A stretch of DNA of 64,000 nt from Reichenbachiella sp. (GCF_033344935.1 NZ_JAWPMM010000001.1:3678501-3742500), one strand, 5' to 3'; counted from the stretch's first letter, positions 17,264-26,900 are shown. Translations and numbers: made by a program. The notes: generated from the sequence alone by a model not told the origin.

Positions 17264-20206
17264 ATGACTTCTATCACAGAGGATATAGTTAGTAAAATTG
17301 ATAAATGCTTGAAAAAACACTTTCAGGCTAAGATTACAGAACTCCTGGATCAGGAAATTGATCACATGCTACTGATCGTAGAGCAAGTGAATACCTACTA
17401 TGCCCTACCAGCAAAAAAACGATCTTCCGATGCACAATTGGCCACGTTCAAGTCTGAACTACTGGGTCGAATTGAATCCCTGTGGCCTAAACCCGAATCG
17501 AATGACCTGGCGGTGCTTCATGAATCCTTCTTGCATGAGCTGCAAGAGATTTTGGAAGAAGTATCGATCTACCAAACGATAGAACAAAGTCATGACCGGT
17601 TTTTTGCTGTGGACACCGATCAGGCTTGGATCAAAGCTTTCAAAGTTGGAAAAAGGTTTGGTTATCAACTTACTTGTTTGCCCAATACGATCGCCAATAT
17701 TTTCAGAAAAGAGAAAAAACAGAAGCCCTATTGGAAACATGAAATTCCACTGAGAAACCTAGCTAAAAAGCACTTTTTCGCTCAGGTATTGAATGACCTT
17801 CAGTCGGTATCGGAATTACTTTACCTCTCTCTAGTCCAACAGTATATTGAGCTCAAGACATGGGAGGAAAAGCTCAGTCATGGAGATCAAGAGAGTCCCA
17901 AATACTCAGCGGATGAAATACTCAATTTTAAAAGCGAATTAGTTCAATCGGTAAAAGCCAAAATCAAAGAGATCACCGGACCCAATGCCAGGAACTTTGA
18001 ATTGGAATACGAAAAAGCGGGCACCTTTGAATTACCCGAAGCTCGCTTGAGTAATGAGATTACGATCAAAAAAATAGAATCCGCCAAGAGTCAGTGGAGT
18101 CTTAATGACCTTGAATGGCGCAATACCAACTACGCCCTATTCGAAGAATGGCGCATGGATCTTAACATCAATTTGCTCAAGCACAAAACGCTCGCCAGTT
18201 TATTGGAGTTTCAATCCACTCAGTTCAAGAAAATAGACGAATACATTGGTCCAGAGATGGATGAAATCAATGCATTCATTGATGAATGCATGGGCTCTTT
18301 GAATAAGGAGCATGAGTCTATCGCCAAAGAACTCAAGCGGCTCAACTATCTAGCCGTAAAGAAACTAGATAAAGAGGTCGTGCCTCGCCTGTGCGACAAG
18401 CTATCCAATCAGACGATTATCAATCTGATTAATAAACTGGAGGTAAACATTGCCGATCAGGTAGCCGAGCTATCAGATGAACGTGTGATCGTGAAAAGCG
18501 GCAGCTACGATGGACCCATAAAATCCGCAGAGTTGAATGTGATCTCTCCGTATGAATTGATTGCCTTTGAAACTTTGCCAGCATTCAAAAAGCAAGTGGA
18601 GCTCATCAAACAATCCTCTTTTTCTTCATTGGAGAAAATGGTGGAGAATGTGAAAGATTTGGATCACATCATCACTTTTAGTTTGTCGTCAGGTATAGCC
18701 TCCATGGACCAGCAGCGTGATCCGCAAGAAGCTATTTCTATTGCTGAAGAAGGTTTGAAACGCGCTACCACCCGATTGATCGAAGAGCGCAGTCAGCTCA
18801 CCGAAGCCATGGTGATCAACGGCAATGAGTTGGAGACCGCTATAAACACCTTTTGTGATGGCCTCATGGAATTGACATTCAATGAGAATGTCAGGGAGCT
18901 TCGCCTGCGTATCACTAAGGCCAAAGCCACCCAGCAGGCCAAAGAGGTTCGTCAAAGGCTGGAAGAAAAAATGACTACGCGTAAGAAGCGTATCACGCTC
19001 ACTTTGCTCAGCGTGTACAACGACGCTCGTCATCAACTCAGCGCGCTGAGTGAAAACTTTGTGCTCACGGCAAAAAAACCGGAGATCTCTAAGCAAGTCT
19101 CTGATTTCTTGTTGGAATCACAACAGGCCATTGACAAGTTGCCTTTGATCTATAAGCGACTGTATCAAATCGAACCGCTGGAGGATTTGGAGCTTTTCGA
19201 AGGACGAAAGGATGAGTTGACCACTTTAAAAAAAGCTTTCGATAGTTGGCAAAAAGGCCACTATGCAGCTACTGTAGTTTTAGGCGAAAAGTGGAGTGGG
19301 CTGACTTCCTTCTTGACGTATAGCTTACATCAAGGCAGTTTTCCGTTCACCATCACCAGAATGAAGATGACGGACAATGGCTGCAACGAAGATCATTTTA
19401 TCCAAATGATGCGAGCCGCGCTCAAGGAAGACACGTTCGAAAGCCTGGATGATGTCATCAGTTTCCTTAACAATTCTCCGAAGCGGGTGATCATATTGGA
19501 AGACATTCAAAACTTGTTTCAGCGAAAAGTGCATGGTTTCGAAGCCCTTCAACTGCTATTCCAATTGGTGAACAAGACTTATAAAAATGTCTTTTGGGTA
19601 ACGACTACTACGGTTTATACCTGGTCCTATCTACAGAAAACCATCAACATCAATGAGTACTTCAGTTATATCATTGAATTGAAAACATTGTCTAGCGAGC
19701 AGATCATCAATATCATCTGGAAGCGCAATCGAATCAGTGGTTTCAAAATCCAATTTGAGGTAGATGCGAGTTCAGCAAGCGATAAGAAGTTTCTCAAGCT
19801 GAAGGAAACCGAGCAGCAGGAATGGCTGAAGAAGAAATTTTTCTCCGAGCTCAACAGCTTTGCCCAAAGCAATATCAGTCTGGCGCTGATCTACTGGCTG
19901 CTGTCTACCAAAGAAGTGGACGATAGCACCATCACAGTAGGTACGTTCAAACGACCAAACCTAAACTTCCTGACCGTGCTGGCTATGGACAAGATCTATG
20001 CGCTGCATGCCCTGGTCTTGCATGACGGATTGACCATCGATCAGCTGTCTCAGATACTCAATGTAACGGTAAAGAATTGTGAACTGACCTTATTGGCCCT
20101 ACTGGAAGATGGTATATTGGTAAAAACCAAGGAAAGTTACATGGTCAACCCTGTGGTCTATAGAAATACGATCAGCTTACTTAAATCAAGAAATTTAATT
20201 CACTAA
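17264..20206 (+). CDS. Large coiled-coil protein with degenerate P-loop NTPase domain and C-terminal winged helix
   Basis: 980 aa, no signal peptide or membrane helix, so cytoplasmic. Residues 1-630 are mostly alpha-helical with coiled-coil character. A domain starting FEGRKDELTTLKKAFDSWQ (about 640-660) resembles the start of ORC/STAND-type AAA+ ATPases. The Walker A position reads GEKWSGLT (about 673-680), so the catalytic Lys of GxxxxGK[ST] is Leu. A Walker B-like RVIILEDIQ lies near residue 741. The last ~75 residues (ALHALVLHDGLTIDQLSQIL and after) look like a winged helix. ATP hydrolysis is therefore doubtful. The stop overlaps the start of the MscS gene (TAATG), so the two are made together. 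No known family was recognised. Confidence 0.75.
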   Translation: MTSITEDIVSKIDKCLKKHFQAKITELLDQEIDHMLLIVEQVNTYYALPAKKRSSDAQLATFKSELLGRIESLWPKPESNDLAVLHESFLHELQEILEEVSIYQTIEQSHDRFFAVDTDQAWIKAFKVGKRFGYQLTCLPNTIANIFRKEKKQKPYWKHEIPLRNLAKKHFFAQVLNDLQSVSELLYLSLVQQYIELKTWEEKLSHGDQESPKYSADEILNFKSELVQSVKAKIKEITGPNARNFELEYEKAGTFELPEARLSNEITIKKIESAKSQWSLNDLEWRNTNYALFEEWRMDLNINLLKHKTLASLLEFQSTQFKKIDEYIGPEMDEINAFIDECMGSLNKEHESIAKELKRLNYLAVKKLDKEVVPRLCDKLSNQTIINLINKLEVNIADQVAELSDERVIVKSGSYDGPIKSAELNVISPYELIAFETLPAFKKQVELIKQSSFSSLEKMVENVKDLDHIITFSLSSGIASMDQQRDPQEAISIAEEGLKRATTRLIEERSQLTEAMVINGNELETAINTFCDGLMELTFNENVRELRLRITKAKATQQAKEVRQRLEEKMTTRKKRITLTLLSVYNDARHQLSALSENFVLTAKKPEISKQVSDFLLESQQAIDKLPLIYKRLYQIEPLEDLELFEGRKDELTTLKKAFDSWQKGHYAATVVLGEKWSGLTSFLTYSLHQGSFPFTITRMKMTDNGCNEDHFIQMMRAALKEDTFESLDDVISFLNNSPKRVIILEDIQNLFQRKVHGFEALQLLFQLVNKTYKNVFWVTTTTVYTWSYLQKTININEYFSYIIELKTLSSEQIINIIWKRNRISGFKIQFEVDASSASDKKFLKLKETEQQEWLKKKFFSELNSFAQSNISLALIYWLLSTKEVDDSTITVGTFKRPNLNFLTVLAMDKIYALHALVLHDGLTIDQLSQILNVTVKNCELTLLALLEDGILVKTKESYMVNPVVYRNTISLLKSRNLIH

Positions 20207-21168
20207 TGAAAAAGTTAGTTTTCATATTCCTTTGGCTGATTACAAGCTTTACCACTTTTGGTCAAGCAACAGACAGTCTGGACCTGGCACTGATCGATTC
20301 GATCGTGGTGGCCAAGGTAGATTCAGTGCATTCCTTGGACTCGGCGCAGTACGCACCGCAAACGGCCGAAAAGAAAAAAGTGGACCTCAAGACGCCTCCG
20401 CAAGTTTCTGAATTGATCTCCCTTCCTAATTTATTTTGGAGCTTGATCTTTATCCTCGTGGGCTACTTTGTGATCAAGTTTACCTCACGCATTTTAGAAA
20501 TCTTTGCGGAGCGAAGCACCAAGTATCGAATTACGATCAAGAGTATCATTCCGGTGGTGAAGATTATGGGCTGGGTAATGGTCATCTTTCTGATTGTGGT
20601 AGGTATCTATCAACCACCGGCGGCTACTGTATTGGCATTCTCTGCTTCTATCGGTGTAGCGGTGGGCTTTGCCTCTCAGGACATACTCAAAAACATATTT
20701 GGCGGAATTGTGATCCTTTTCGATAGACCATTCAACTCGGGAGATAAAATACAAGTAGGTGATACTTATGGCGAAGTGGTAGAAATCGGTCTGCGCTCGA
20801 CGCGTATCGTCACGCCTGATGACAACCTAGTCACGATACCCAATGGCGAAATCATGAACAGCTCCGTCTCCAATGCCAATGCCGGAGAAGCCAACTGTCA
20901 GGTGGTGGCAGAAATATACTTGCCCATAGATGCGGACACCGTGCATGTGCGTGCACTGGCCACACAAGCGGCTCAGGTATCCAAATACATCTTCCTCAAC
21001 AAACCCATCGTGGTGGTCTTCTCCAATGAATACAAGGAAAGACAGTCGATCATCAAAATGAAGATCAAAGCCTACGTCTTAGACATCCGCGATGAGTTCA
21101 AATTCAAAAGTGAAATGACCGAGATCGTGATCAAGAAGTTGTTGGAAGAAGGGGTTTTGAAGGGGTAG
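20206..21168 (+). CDS. MscS-family mechanosensitive channel
   Basis: 320 aa. Signal peptide (MKKLVFIFLWLITSFTTFGQ), short periplasmic stretch, then three membrane helices (near 70-92, 110-130, 135-165) and the cytoplasmic beta/alpha domain. The pore helix region ASIGVAVGFASQDILKNIFG and the following DRPFNSGDKIQVGDTYGEV and RIVTPDDNLVTIPNGEIMNS are the standard MscS signatures. MscS channels open under membrane tension and release solutes. Translation is coupled to the upstream P-loop-like protein, which could gate or sense for the channel (inference). Confidence 0.92.
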   Translation: MKKLVFIFLWLITSFTTFGQATDSLDLALIDSIVVAKVDSVHSLDSAQYAPQTAEKKKVDLKTPPQVSELISLPNLFWSLIFILVGYFVIKFTSRILEIFAERSTKYRITIKSIIPVVKIMGWVMVIFLIVVGIYQPPAATVLAFSASIGVAVGFASQDILKNIFGGIVILFDRPFNSGDKIQVGDTYGEVVEIGLRSTRIVTPDDNLVTIPNGEIMNSSVSNANAGEANCQVVAEIYLPIDADTVHVRALATQAAQVSKYIFLNKPIVVVFSNEYKERQSIIKMKIKAYVLDIRDEFKFKSEMTEIVIKKLLEEGVLKG

Positions 21169-21248
21169 ATATGAACGCATTGCAAATGCGATCGAGCGGG
21201 GGCAGCAGATAAGCAGTTTGGTACATTGCTCGCGATTGTTAGCAATTG

Positions 21249-21716
21249 TTATTGATAGTCTTCTTCAGTCCATCTGTCATCTAAAAATAGATTGGTTAGT
21301 TTACCATCAATATCGCCGTAAAATATTGTTGTGTCCGAAGATATGGTCAACCATGAACCAGAGTTAATGCTGAATTTAAAGTTGTTCTCGTTCTGGTTAA
21401 GTATTCCGTTCACGTAGCATGGATATTGACCAAATTCGTAGTGCCATTGACTTCCGTTGATTGGAATAAGAAGTTTCAATATTTGTTCGATATCAGACTC
21501 CGAAAGTTTCCATTCATTACATGCGGAATCAGTAAGTTCATATTCATTCGAATGCTCAAACCTTACAATTTGAAATTCATCGTTCGGCTCAAATCTAAAT
21601 GCATTATTAGAAATGTTAGTTTGCTCTTTCTTAGGTGTTTTCTGTTGTGAAGTCTTATTCTGTGTATTACAAGAACTTAAAATTATCAGAAGTATTAGAA
21701 TTCTAGCTTTATGCAT
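21249..21716 (-). CDS. Small lipoprotein of unknown function
   Basis: 155 aa. Signal MHKARILILLIILSSC ends in a lipobox Cys (C16), then a Lys/Gln/Thr-rich linker and a folded part with repeated aromatic and acidic residues (NDEFQIVRFEHSNEYELTDS, GSQWHYEFGQYPCYVNGILN). No family recognised. Its 5' side is followed after 33 bp by a copy of the dispersed repeat, the same arrangement as the HEAT-like gene at 15041. AT-rich compared with the flanking MscS gene. Confidence 0.7.
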   Translation of the reverse strand: MHKARILILLIILSSCNTQNKTSQQKTPKKEQTNISNNAFRFEPNDEFQIVRFEHSNEYELTDSACNEWKLSESDIEQILKLLIPINGSQWHYEFGQYPCYVNGILNQNENNFKFSINSGSWLTISSDTTIFYGDIDGKLTNLFLDDRWTEEDYQ

Positions 21717-21748
21717 GAATTGTATGCTAACATTTGTACTATTCTTAA

Positions 21749-21998
21749 TTCTCAGAAGGGCTGCTCCTCAAGGATAGGAAGTTTTGGAATGAGATCAAAG
21801 ATAGAGACAGTAGAATCCGAAGGAGATGGCCACGTCGTTGGACTAATTCTTTATAATAGGAAGATACTGCAAAACTCCTCGCCATGACGTGGTGAAATAG
21901 GCCTCGGATGTTAAAAGTAAATAATCAATCTTATTTAACGTCATGGCGAGGCATGCTATTTGATGCCAATCAAATGGACAACGCGGCAATCTTAGAAA
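21749..21998. repeat. Second full copy of the extended REP-like repeat
   Basis: AATTCTCAGAAGGGCTGCT at 21750 is identical to the copy at 15690. The following block is diverged (GAGATCAAAGATAGAGACAG). The inverted pair is present with a variant core: minus unit GGAGATGGCCACGTCG to CCTCGCCATGACG, plus unit AACGTCATGGCGAGG to ACAACGCGGCAATCTT. No supported gene lies in 21717-22188. Confidence 0.7.
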
Positions 21999-22103
21999 CT
22001 TTTGGCACTTCCTTTCTCCCACCAGTTGTACGATCTATTTGGCTAAGTTCAGCAGCCGCCACATACAGTTACAGCAATATCAGCAGCGAATACTTCTGAA
22101 ACG

Positions 22104-22136
22104 AAACCTGCAAGGTTTTAAAAACCTTACAGGTTT
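22104..22136. repeat. 33-bp palindromic repeat, copy 1
   Basis: AAACCTGCAAGGTTTT and AAACCTTACAGGTTT form an inverted repeat with one mismatch. It sits past the 3' end of the DUF2914 gene (minus strand), where it could act as a terminator. Related copies are at 32698 and 35620. Confidence 0.65.
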
Positions 22137-22188
22137 AATCAATTTAAAGGGAGAATAACGCAATAATTGGGGCAAGGACTCTATGAGA

Positions 22189-23304
22189 CTAAAAAACCTT
22201 AACAGCCGTATTCCTTGTTGCGCCTTCTCGGGTCTTCACTATTTCGAAGTCTACCATACCAAGAACCAAGCCCTCTTCCGTGATAACCTCCACTTCCCAT
22301 CGTCCCGGCTTGACCCAATGTTTGTAGGTATAACCGCGATAGCCGTCCGTGCGTCCTCCTCGTACATTGATGCCAATGTCCTCTACTACTTCCCATTCTT
22401 CTAAGCTGACATTGTACCATTTCCACCGATGATAGACCTCTTTCTCCAAATTAGTCGGGGCAAAAATGGAAGTGAAGACGTAAACCTTCTCGTTCGGTCG
22501 CCAAAGTAATTTCAGACGGTGTGCCCGCCAGAAGACATGCCATTCGTCTTTTTCGTAAAGCACTGAATACTTACCGTCTTCATATTTCACCTGATGACCT
22601 ACTAATCCACTCTTAAGTGCCAAAGGAACGGGTGGAATTAACTTGAAAAAATAGAAAACATAAATGAGCGAATAAATGCCCACAACCAAACTCAGCAGTT
22701 TACCCAAGTGCACCTGCCTTCTGGTACTAGCACTTCGTAGATAGACTTTTCGAACAAGCGCCAAAGTACACGCCATGCTGATCAGACCAGAAACCACAAA
22801 CACCACTGTATTCATCTGCTTGATAAATACAGGAATCATAAAAGTAAAAAAGGTGAAGCTGATAAAGCTGTAGACGCTAAACTGCAGATATTTATTGGAC
22901 AATTTCCTTTTCAGAAATTCATTGGTAATGAATAGAATGACTATAATGCTGAAAAAAGAAACCGTCTTGGACAGCGACACACTTCGTGAAAAATAGATCA
23001 CATAGGCACTCGATAAAGCGCCAAAGAAAAACTGAATAGCCAAGGGGAAGTATTCTTCAAATCGCTCTAGAAAGGTGTTCTTCCATCTGCCATCTTCTGC
23101 CAGATTGAAAGCATAAATCATAAATGAAAGGGATGACATATGCAGGCACAGCATAGTCAAGTCATACGCTCGATCGATGCGACCTAAGGTTAATGAATCG
23201 AAAACAAAACCGCCTATAAAGAAAACAATAGGCGCATACTTTTTGTTCCTGATGAGATATTGTCCGGAAGTACTATTTCGAATTCTGGTTACTACTTTAT
23301 TCAT
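22189..23304 (-). CDS. Polytopic membrane protein with C-terminal DUF2914 domain
   Basis: 371 aa. The N-terminal ~230 residues hold seven or eight hydrophobic helices (for example KYAPIVFFIGGFVFDSLTLG, YVIYFSRSVSLS, FISFTFFTFMIPVF, LVVGIYSLIYVFYFF). The C-terminal ~130 residues fit DUF2914: VYVFTSIFAP, EVYHRWKWYN, a Gly-rich GINVRGGRTDGYRGYTYKHW and PGRWEVEVITEEGLVLG. The family is of unknown function; the soluble domain is probably extracytoplasmic. Monocistronic, divergent from the acyl-CoA dehydrogenase gene. Confidence 0.8.
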   Translation of the reverse strand: MNKVVTRIRNSTSGQYLIRNKKYAPIVFFIGGFVFDSLTLGRIDRAYDLTMLCLHMSSLSFMIYAFNLAEDGRWKNTFLERFEEYFPLAIQFFFGALSSAYVIYFSRSVSLSKTVSFFSIIVILFITNEFLKRKLSNKYLQFSVYSFISFTFFTFMIPVFIKQMNTVVFVVSGLISMACTLALVRKVYLRSASTRRQVHLGKLLSLVVGIYSLIYVFYFFKLIPPVPLALKSGLVGHQVKYEDGKYSVLYEKDEWHVFWRAHRLKLLWRPNEKVYVFTSIFAPTNLEKEVYHRWKWYNVSLEEWEVVEDIGINVRGGRTDGYRGYTYKHWVKPGRWEVEVITEEGLVLGMVDFEIVKTREGATRNTAVKVF

Positions 23305-23469
23305 TCAGTTGTGAAGAGGCGTAAATATAAGTGAATACTGTTGGCGATACCGATCAATTAATAGCCGCAAACACAAGTATATCAAAGTCTATTCGACTAA
23401 CAAAAATCCAACCATTCCAAAGGAATTGTAGTCAATCCCCATTAATTTAAGACATTAACTTTTTCAAAA

Positions 23470-25254
23470 ATGAAATACTACGATCCCCAAACGCTCTCTT
23501 TCCTTTTGTCAGAAGTTCATCACTTGGATGAATTGCTACAAGCTGACCGATTTGCTGCTTATGACAAGGCCTCTATTGATTTATTGCTCGATGCAGTGAA
23601 AGACTTTAGTGATACGGCGCTCTTCCCATACATTCAGGAGATGGATGAGAAGCCTTGCGTGTTCAAAGATGGAAAGGTGACGGTTCATGAGCAATTTGGC
23701 CCTATTCTGAAAAAAGCGGGAGAAATGGGATTGGTCAGTGCGGCCATGAATGAGGAAGACAATGGCTTGCAAATGCCGATGCTCGTCGTCAATGCTTTGT
23801 ATTTCATTATGGAAGCTGCAAATAATCACGTCACAGGATATCTAGGCCTTACCGCCGGCGCGGCCAACGTCATTCTGACTTTCGGATCTGAAAAATTGAA
23901 ACAAAAGTATGTCCCCAAGATGCTCACTATGGAATGGGGCGGCACAATGTGCCTCACCGAACCCCAAGCAGGCAGCTCTTTGTCAGACATTACTTCTTCG
24001 GCTAAGCCATTGGACGATGGCTCCTATTCCATCAAAGGTCAAAAAATATTCATTTCCGCGAGTGATCATCAGTTTTCTGATAATTTCATTCATCTGGTGT
24101 TGGCTCGAATTGACGGCGCTCCAGCAGGCACCAAAGGCATTTCTTTGTTTGTAGTTCCACAATATCATGTGAATGACGATGGATCTACGGATGATTACAA
24201 CCATGTGGATGTAGTCGGCGAATTCGTGAAGCTTGGTCAACGCGGATACTGCACCAATCATTTGGCCTTTGGGGATAGTGGTGAAAGTGTCGGGTATCTC
24301 ATCGGCGAAGCCAATCAAGGGCTCAGCTATATGTTTCAATTGATGAATGAGGCCAGAGTAGCCACAGGGCGCATGGGCACTGGTATTGCTTCGGCGGCCT
24401 ACTATGCTTCTTTGCAGTATGCCAAGGAACGCCCACAGGGACGTAAGCTACAAAGCACTGGCAAGAAAGATCCTTCCGTGGAGCAAACCCTTATCATTAA
24501 TCATCCGGATGTGAAACGCATGTTATTGCATCAAAAGGCTATCGTAGAAGGCTGTTTGAGTTTGATTTTGCAATGTTCTTATTACCTGGATCAGCATGTC
24601 ATTTCCGAAGGTGAGGAAAAAAAGAAATACCACCTGTTGACAGAAATTCTTAACCCTGTTGCCAAGACCTACCCTTCTGAAGCTGGCAAGGATGCCGTGG
24701 ATATAGGACTACAAGTCCTTGGTGGCTATGGCTACATGATGGATTTCATCTCACAGCAATACCTCAGGGACATTCGAATTATATCGATTTATGAAGGCAC
24801 TACAGGCATACAATCCCTCGATCTAATGGGACGAAAAGTAACGATGCATGATGGTGCAGCCTTAAAGCTTTTAGCTAATGAAATAGAAGAGACCATTAAA
24901 TTGGCTATAAGCAAAGAAGAATTGAAAAGCTATGCCACGACGCTCGGAGCAAACGCCCAACTCATTCAAACTACCTTAGGTCATTTGGTTCCATTTGCCA
25001 TGAAAGGCAACCATGAGAGATATCTGGCCGACGCTACGATTTTTATGGATTTATTCAGTACGGTGGTAATCGGCTGGCAATGGCTGAAGATGGGACTGGC
25101 AGCTTTAAAGCAAAATGACGCCAACTTTAAAGCAAGCAAACTCCACACGCTGGATTATTTCTACAAGTACGAAATGTCACGCTGCAAAGGCCTGCATAAG
25201 ACGATCTGTGATGACTCAGAAGTGACTATAAAGATGAATGAGGAAATGTTTTGA
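23470..25254 (+). CDS. Acyl-CoA dehydrogenase
   Basis: 594 aa, the longer form of the family with an extra C-terminal helical domain. FAD/substrate motifs visible: MCLTEPQAGSSLSDITSSAK (FAD binding), the MNEARVATGRMGTGIA helix, VLGGYGYMMDF, and the catalytic Glu in SIYEGTTGIQ. It oxidises acyl-CoA to enoyl-CoA in fatty-acid beta-oxidation, passing electrons to ETF; the chain length is not readable. Stands alone. Its stop codon is directly followed (zero gap) by the stop codon of the convergent gene. Confidence 0.94.
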   Translation: MKYYDPQTLSFLLSEVHHLDELLQADRFAAYDKASIDLLLDAVKDFSDTALFPYIQEMDEKPCVFKDGKVTVHEQFGPILKKAGEMGLVSAAMNEEDNGLQMPMLVVNALYFIMEAANNHVTGYLGLTAGAANVILTFGSEKLKQKYVPKMLTMEWGGTMCLTEPQAGSSLSDITSSAKPLDDGSYSIKGQKIFISASDHQFSDNFIHLVLARIDGAPAGTKGISLFVVPQYHVNDDGSTDDYNHVDVVGEFVKLGQRGYCTNHLAFGDSGESVGYLIGEANQGLSYMFQLMNEARVATGRMGTGIASAAYYASLQYAKERPQGRKLQSTGKKDPSVEQTLIINHPDVKRMLLHQKAIVEGCLSLILQCSYYLDQHVISEGEEKKKYHLLTEILNPVAKTYPSEAGKDAVDIGLQVLGGYGYMMDFISQQYLRDIRIISIYEGTTGIQSLDLMGRKVTMHDGAALKLLANEIEETIKLAISKEELKSYATTLGANAQLIQTTLGHLVPFAMKGNHERYLADATIFMDLFSTVVIGWQWLKMGLAALKQNDANFKASKLHTLDYFYKYEMSRCKGLHKTICDDSEVTIKMNEEMF

Positions 25255-25914
25255 TCATCCTACTCTTTTTAAATGATATTGGACATCCATCTCTTTGTTT
25301 TGTAGACGAAGTTCCCTACCCCAAAACCAGACATCCCAAAGTGTATCATCTCTTTCGAAAATCACTTTGTGATGACGCGTGTTGATTGCCGACTTTCCCT
25401 GATCCATAATGCCTTTTTCATCTGAAATGATGTAGTTTCCAGCTTCGTCGATAGTCATGAAAGTTTCGGGCATTTTTTCTGGTACTCCTTCTTTCATCAT
25501 CAAAAACATTTCCCACTTACCAATCACACGCTTTTCAAATTCATCAAAAGTTGGGATTTGATCTACGAGAACAAACTTCAACTCGATCCTTCTGTTGATT
25601 TCGTCTCTACCAGCTAAAAGCAAATGATCCTTGACTCGTTTGGCTTTCCAATCCGAATTAAACCACCCTTTGGCATCTGTACCTTGAAAGTGGATTTTGC
25701 TCTCTCCGAGTTGATACACACCGCTCATGTCGCCGGTGGTTCTGGAGACGGCATAGCTACCATGGGGATCTATCTGCAAGTAAGTGGCCTCGCCAGCTAC
25801 CATTATTTTGTCTCGAAGCGCAGACTCTAATTCCCATAGGCCTATGAGGTCTTCTTTTTGAAGGGGTTGACAACTCAAGATTGCAAGAAGCAAGAATATA
25901 CTGAAGTTTCTCAT
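25255..25914 (-). CDS. Lipoprotein with repeated lipocalin-like domain
   Basis: 219 aa. Signal MRNFSIFLLLAILSC with lipobox Cys (C15). Two similar halves follow: LIGLWELESALRD with LQIDPHGSYAVSR, and VIGKWEMFLMMKEG with MTIDEAGNYIISD. The G-x-W start of each half is typical of lipocalin-like (calycin) strands. Function unknown. Convergent with the acyl-CoA dehydrogenase gene with no spacer. Confidence 0.7.
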   Translation of the reverse strand: MRNFSIFLLLAILSCQPLQKEDLIGLWELESALRDKIMVAGEATYLQIDPHGSYAVSRTTGDMSGVYQLGESKIHFQGTDAKGWFNSDWKAKRVKDHLLLAGRDEINRRIELKFVLVDQIPTFDEFEKRVIGKWEMFLMMKEGVPEKMPETFMTIDEAGNYIISDEKGIMDQGKSAINTRHHKVIFERDDTLWDVWFWGRELRLQNKEMDVQYHLKRVG

Positions 25915-26029
25915 AGTTGATGATTACTAATCTCTAAACTAAGCAATCGATGTTATTAACACCAATCACAACCTTTTCAATTTCTCTGCGTTATTTTGTT
26001 TATAATATAAACTACTTTATAATTACGTC

Positions 26030-26599
26030 ATGAAAGAAGAACTATCACATACAGAAAGCTTAAAGATCATCAATGAGATGATTACAGAGGCCAAAAACAA
26101 CTATGAACAAAGCGGCAGCTTTTATTTCTTGTTGTGGGGATGGGTGGTCATGATCGCCAACCTTGGACATTTCATACTAGACAAATACACTTCATTCGAG
26201 TATCCGTTTATCTTCTGGGCTTTAACCATTCCTGCGGGTATCGCAGCGGCATGGTATAGTTCAAAACAAAAGAAGGAAGCCCAAACAACCACACACTTAG
26301 CCAGATTATATGGCGAGGTATGGGCAGCGCTCGGCGTTTGTCTGATTTTATCTCTGTTTTTTATGTCTAAAATCAACTACAATCATTCGGCCGTGATACT
26401 GATGTTGGCCGGAGTTGGAACTTATCTATCTGGTCGCATGCTCAAATTCAGGCCTTTGGTATTTGGTGCCATTGCCCTTTGGGCATCTGCTATTGTTTGT
26501 TTCAATCTACCCATGACAGATCAATACCTGGTGGGTGCCATTGGCATTTTATTGGGTTATCTGATTCCTGGTTATCTATTGAAATCAGCTGAAAAATGA
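26030..26599 (+). CDS. Integral membrane protein linked to a winged-helix regulator
   Basis: 189 aa with a short cytoplasmic N-terminus (MKEELSHTESLKIINEMITE) and five or six membrane helices (near residues 30-50, 62-80, 100-117, 122-138, 145-160, 165-185). No known transporter motif. The stop overlaps the start of the next gene (ATGA), so it is coupled to the winged-helix protein. This gene pair recurs in Bacteroidota; its role is not established to my knowledge. Confidence 0.7.
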   Translation: MKEELSHTESLKIINEMITEAKNNYEQSGSFYFLLWGWVVMIANLGHFILDKYTSFEYPFIFWALTIPAGIAAAWYSSKQKKEAQTTTHLARLYGEVWAALGVCLILSLFFMSKINYNHSAVILMLAGVGTYLSGRMLKFRPLVFGAIALWASAIVCFNLPMTDQYLVGAIGILLGYLIPGYLLKSAEK

Positions 26600-26883
26600 A
26601 AGGATTCAGTCCACTCGATCCACTGTTACATTCCCAACTCCGACTGGCGGTGATGAGTTTACTTATCAGTTTGGAGTCGGCAGATTTTACTTTTATCAAA
26701 GAAAAAACTGGCGCCACAGCTGGAAATCTCAGCGTGCAGATCGACAAGCTATCTACGGCAGGATATATCGAAGTAACCAAAAGCTTCAAAGGCAAAAAGC
26801 CATTAACCACCTGCAAGATTACCAAGGACGGGATTTCCGCTTTTGAGAATTATGTACAGGCATTAAAGAATTATATAGAATAA
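26596..26883 (+). CDS. Winged-helix transcriptional regulator (HTH_34/MarR-like)
   Basis: 95 aa. A compact winged helix: LRLAVMSLLISLESADFTFI, the recognition region EKTGATAGNLSVQIDKLSTA, then GYIEVTKSFKGKKPLTTCKI forming the wing. Such short regulators usually repress their own operon. It is translationally coupled to the membrane protein and stands 17 bp before the DUF1579-like gene, so all three probably form one operon. Confidence 0.88.
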   Translation: MKGFSPLDPLLHSQLRLAVMSLLISLESADFTFIKEKTGATAGNLSVQIDKLSTAGYIEVTKSFKGKKPLTTCKITKDGISAFENYVQALKNYIE

Positions 26884-26900
26884 CCATAAACACCATAATC

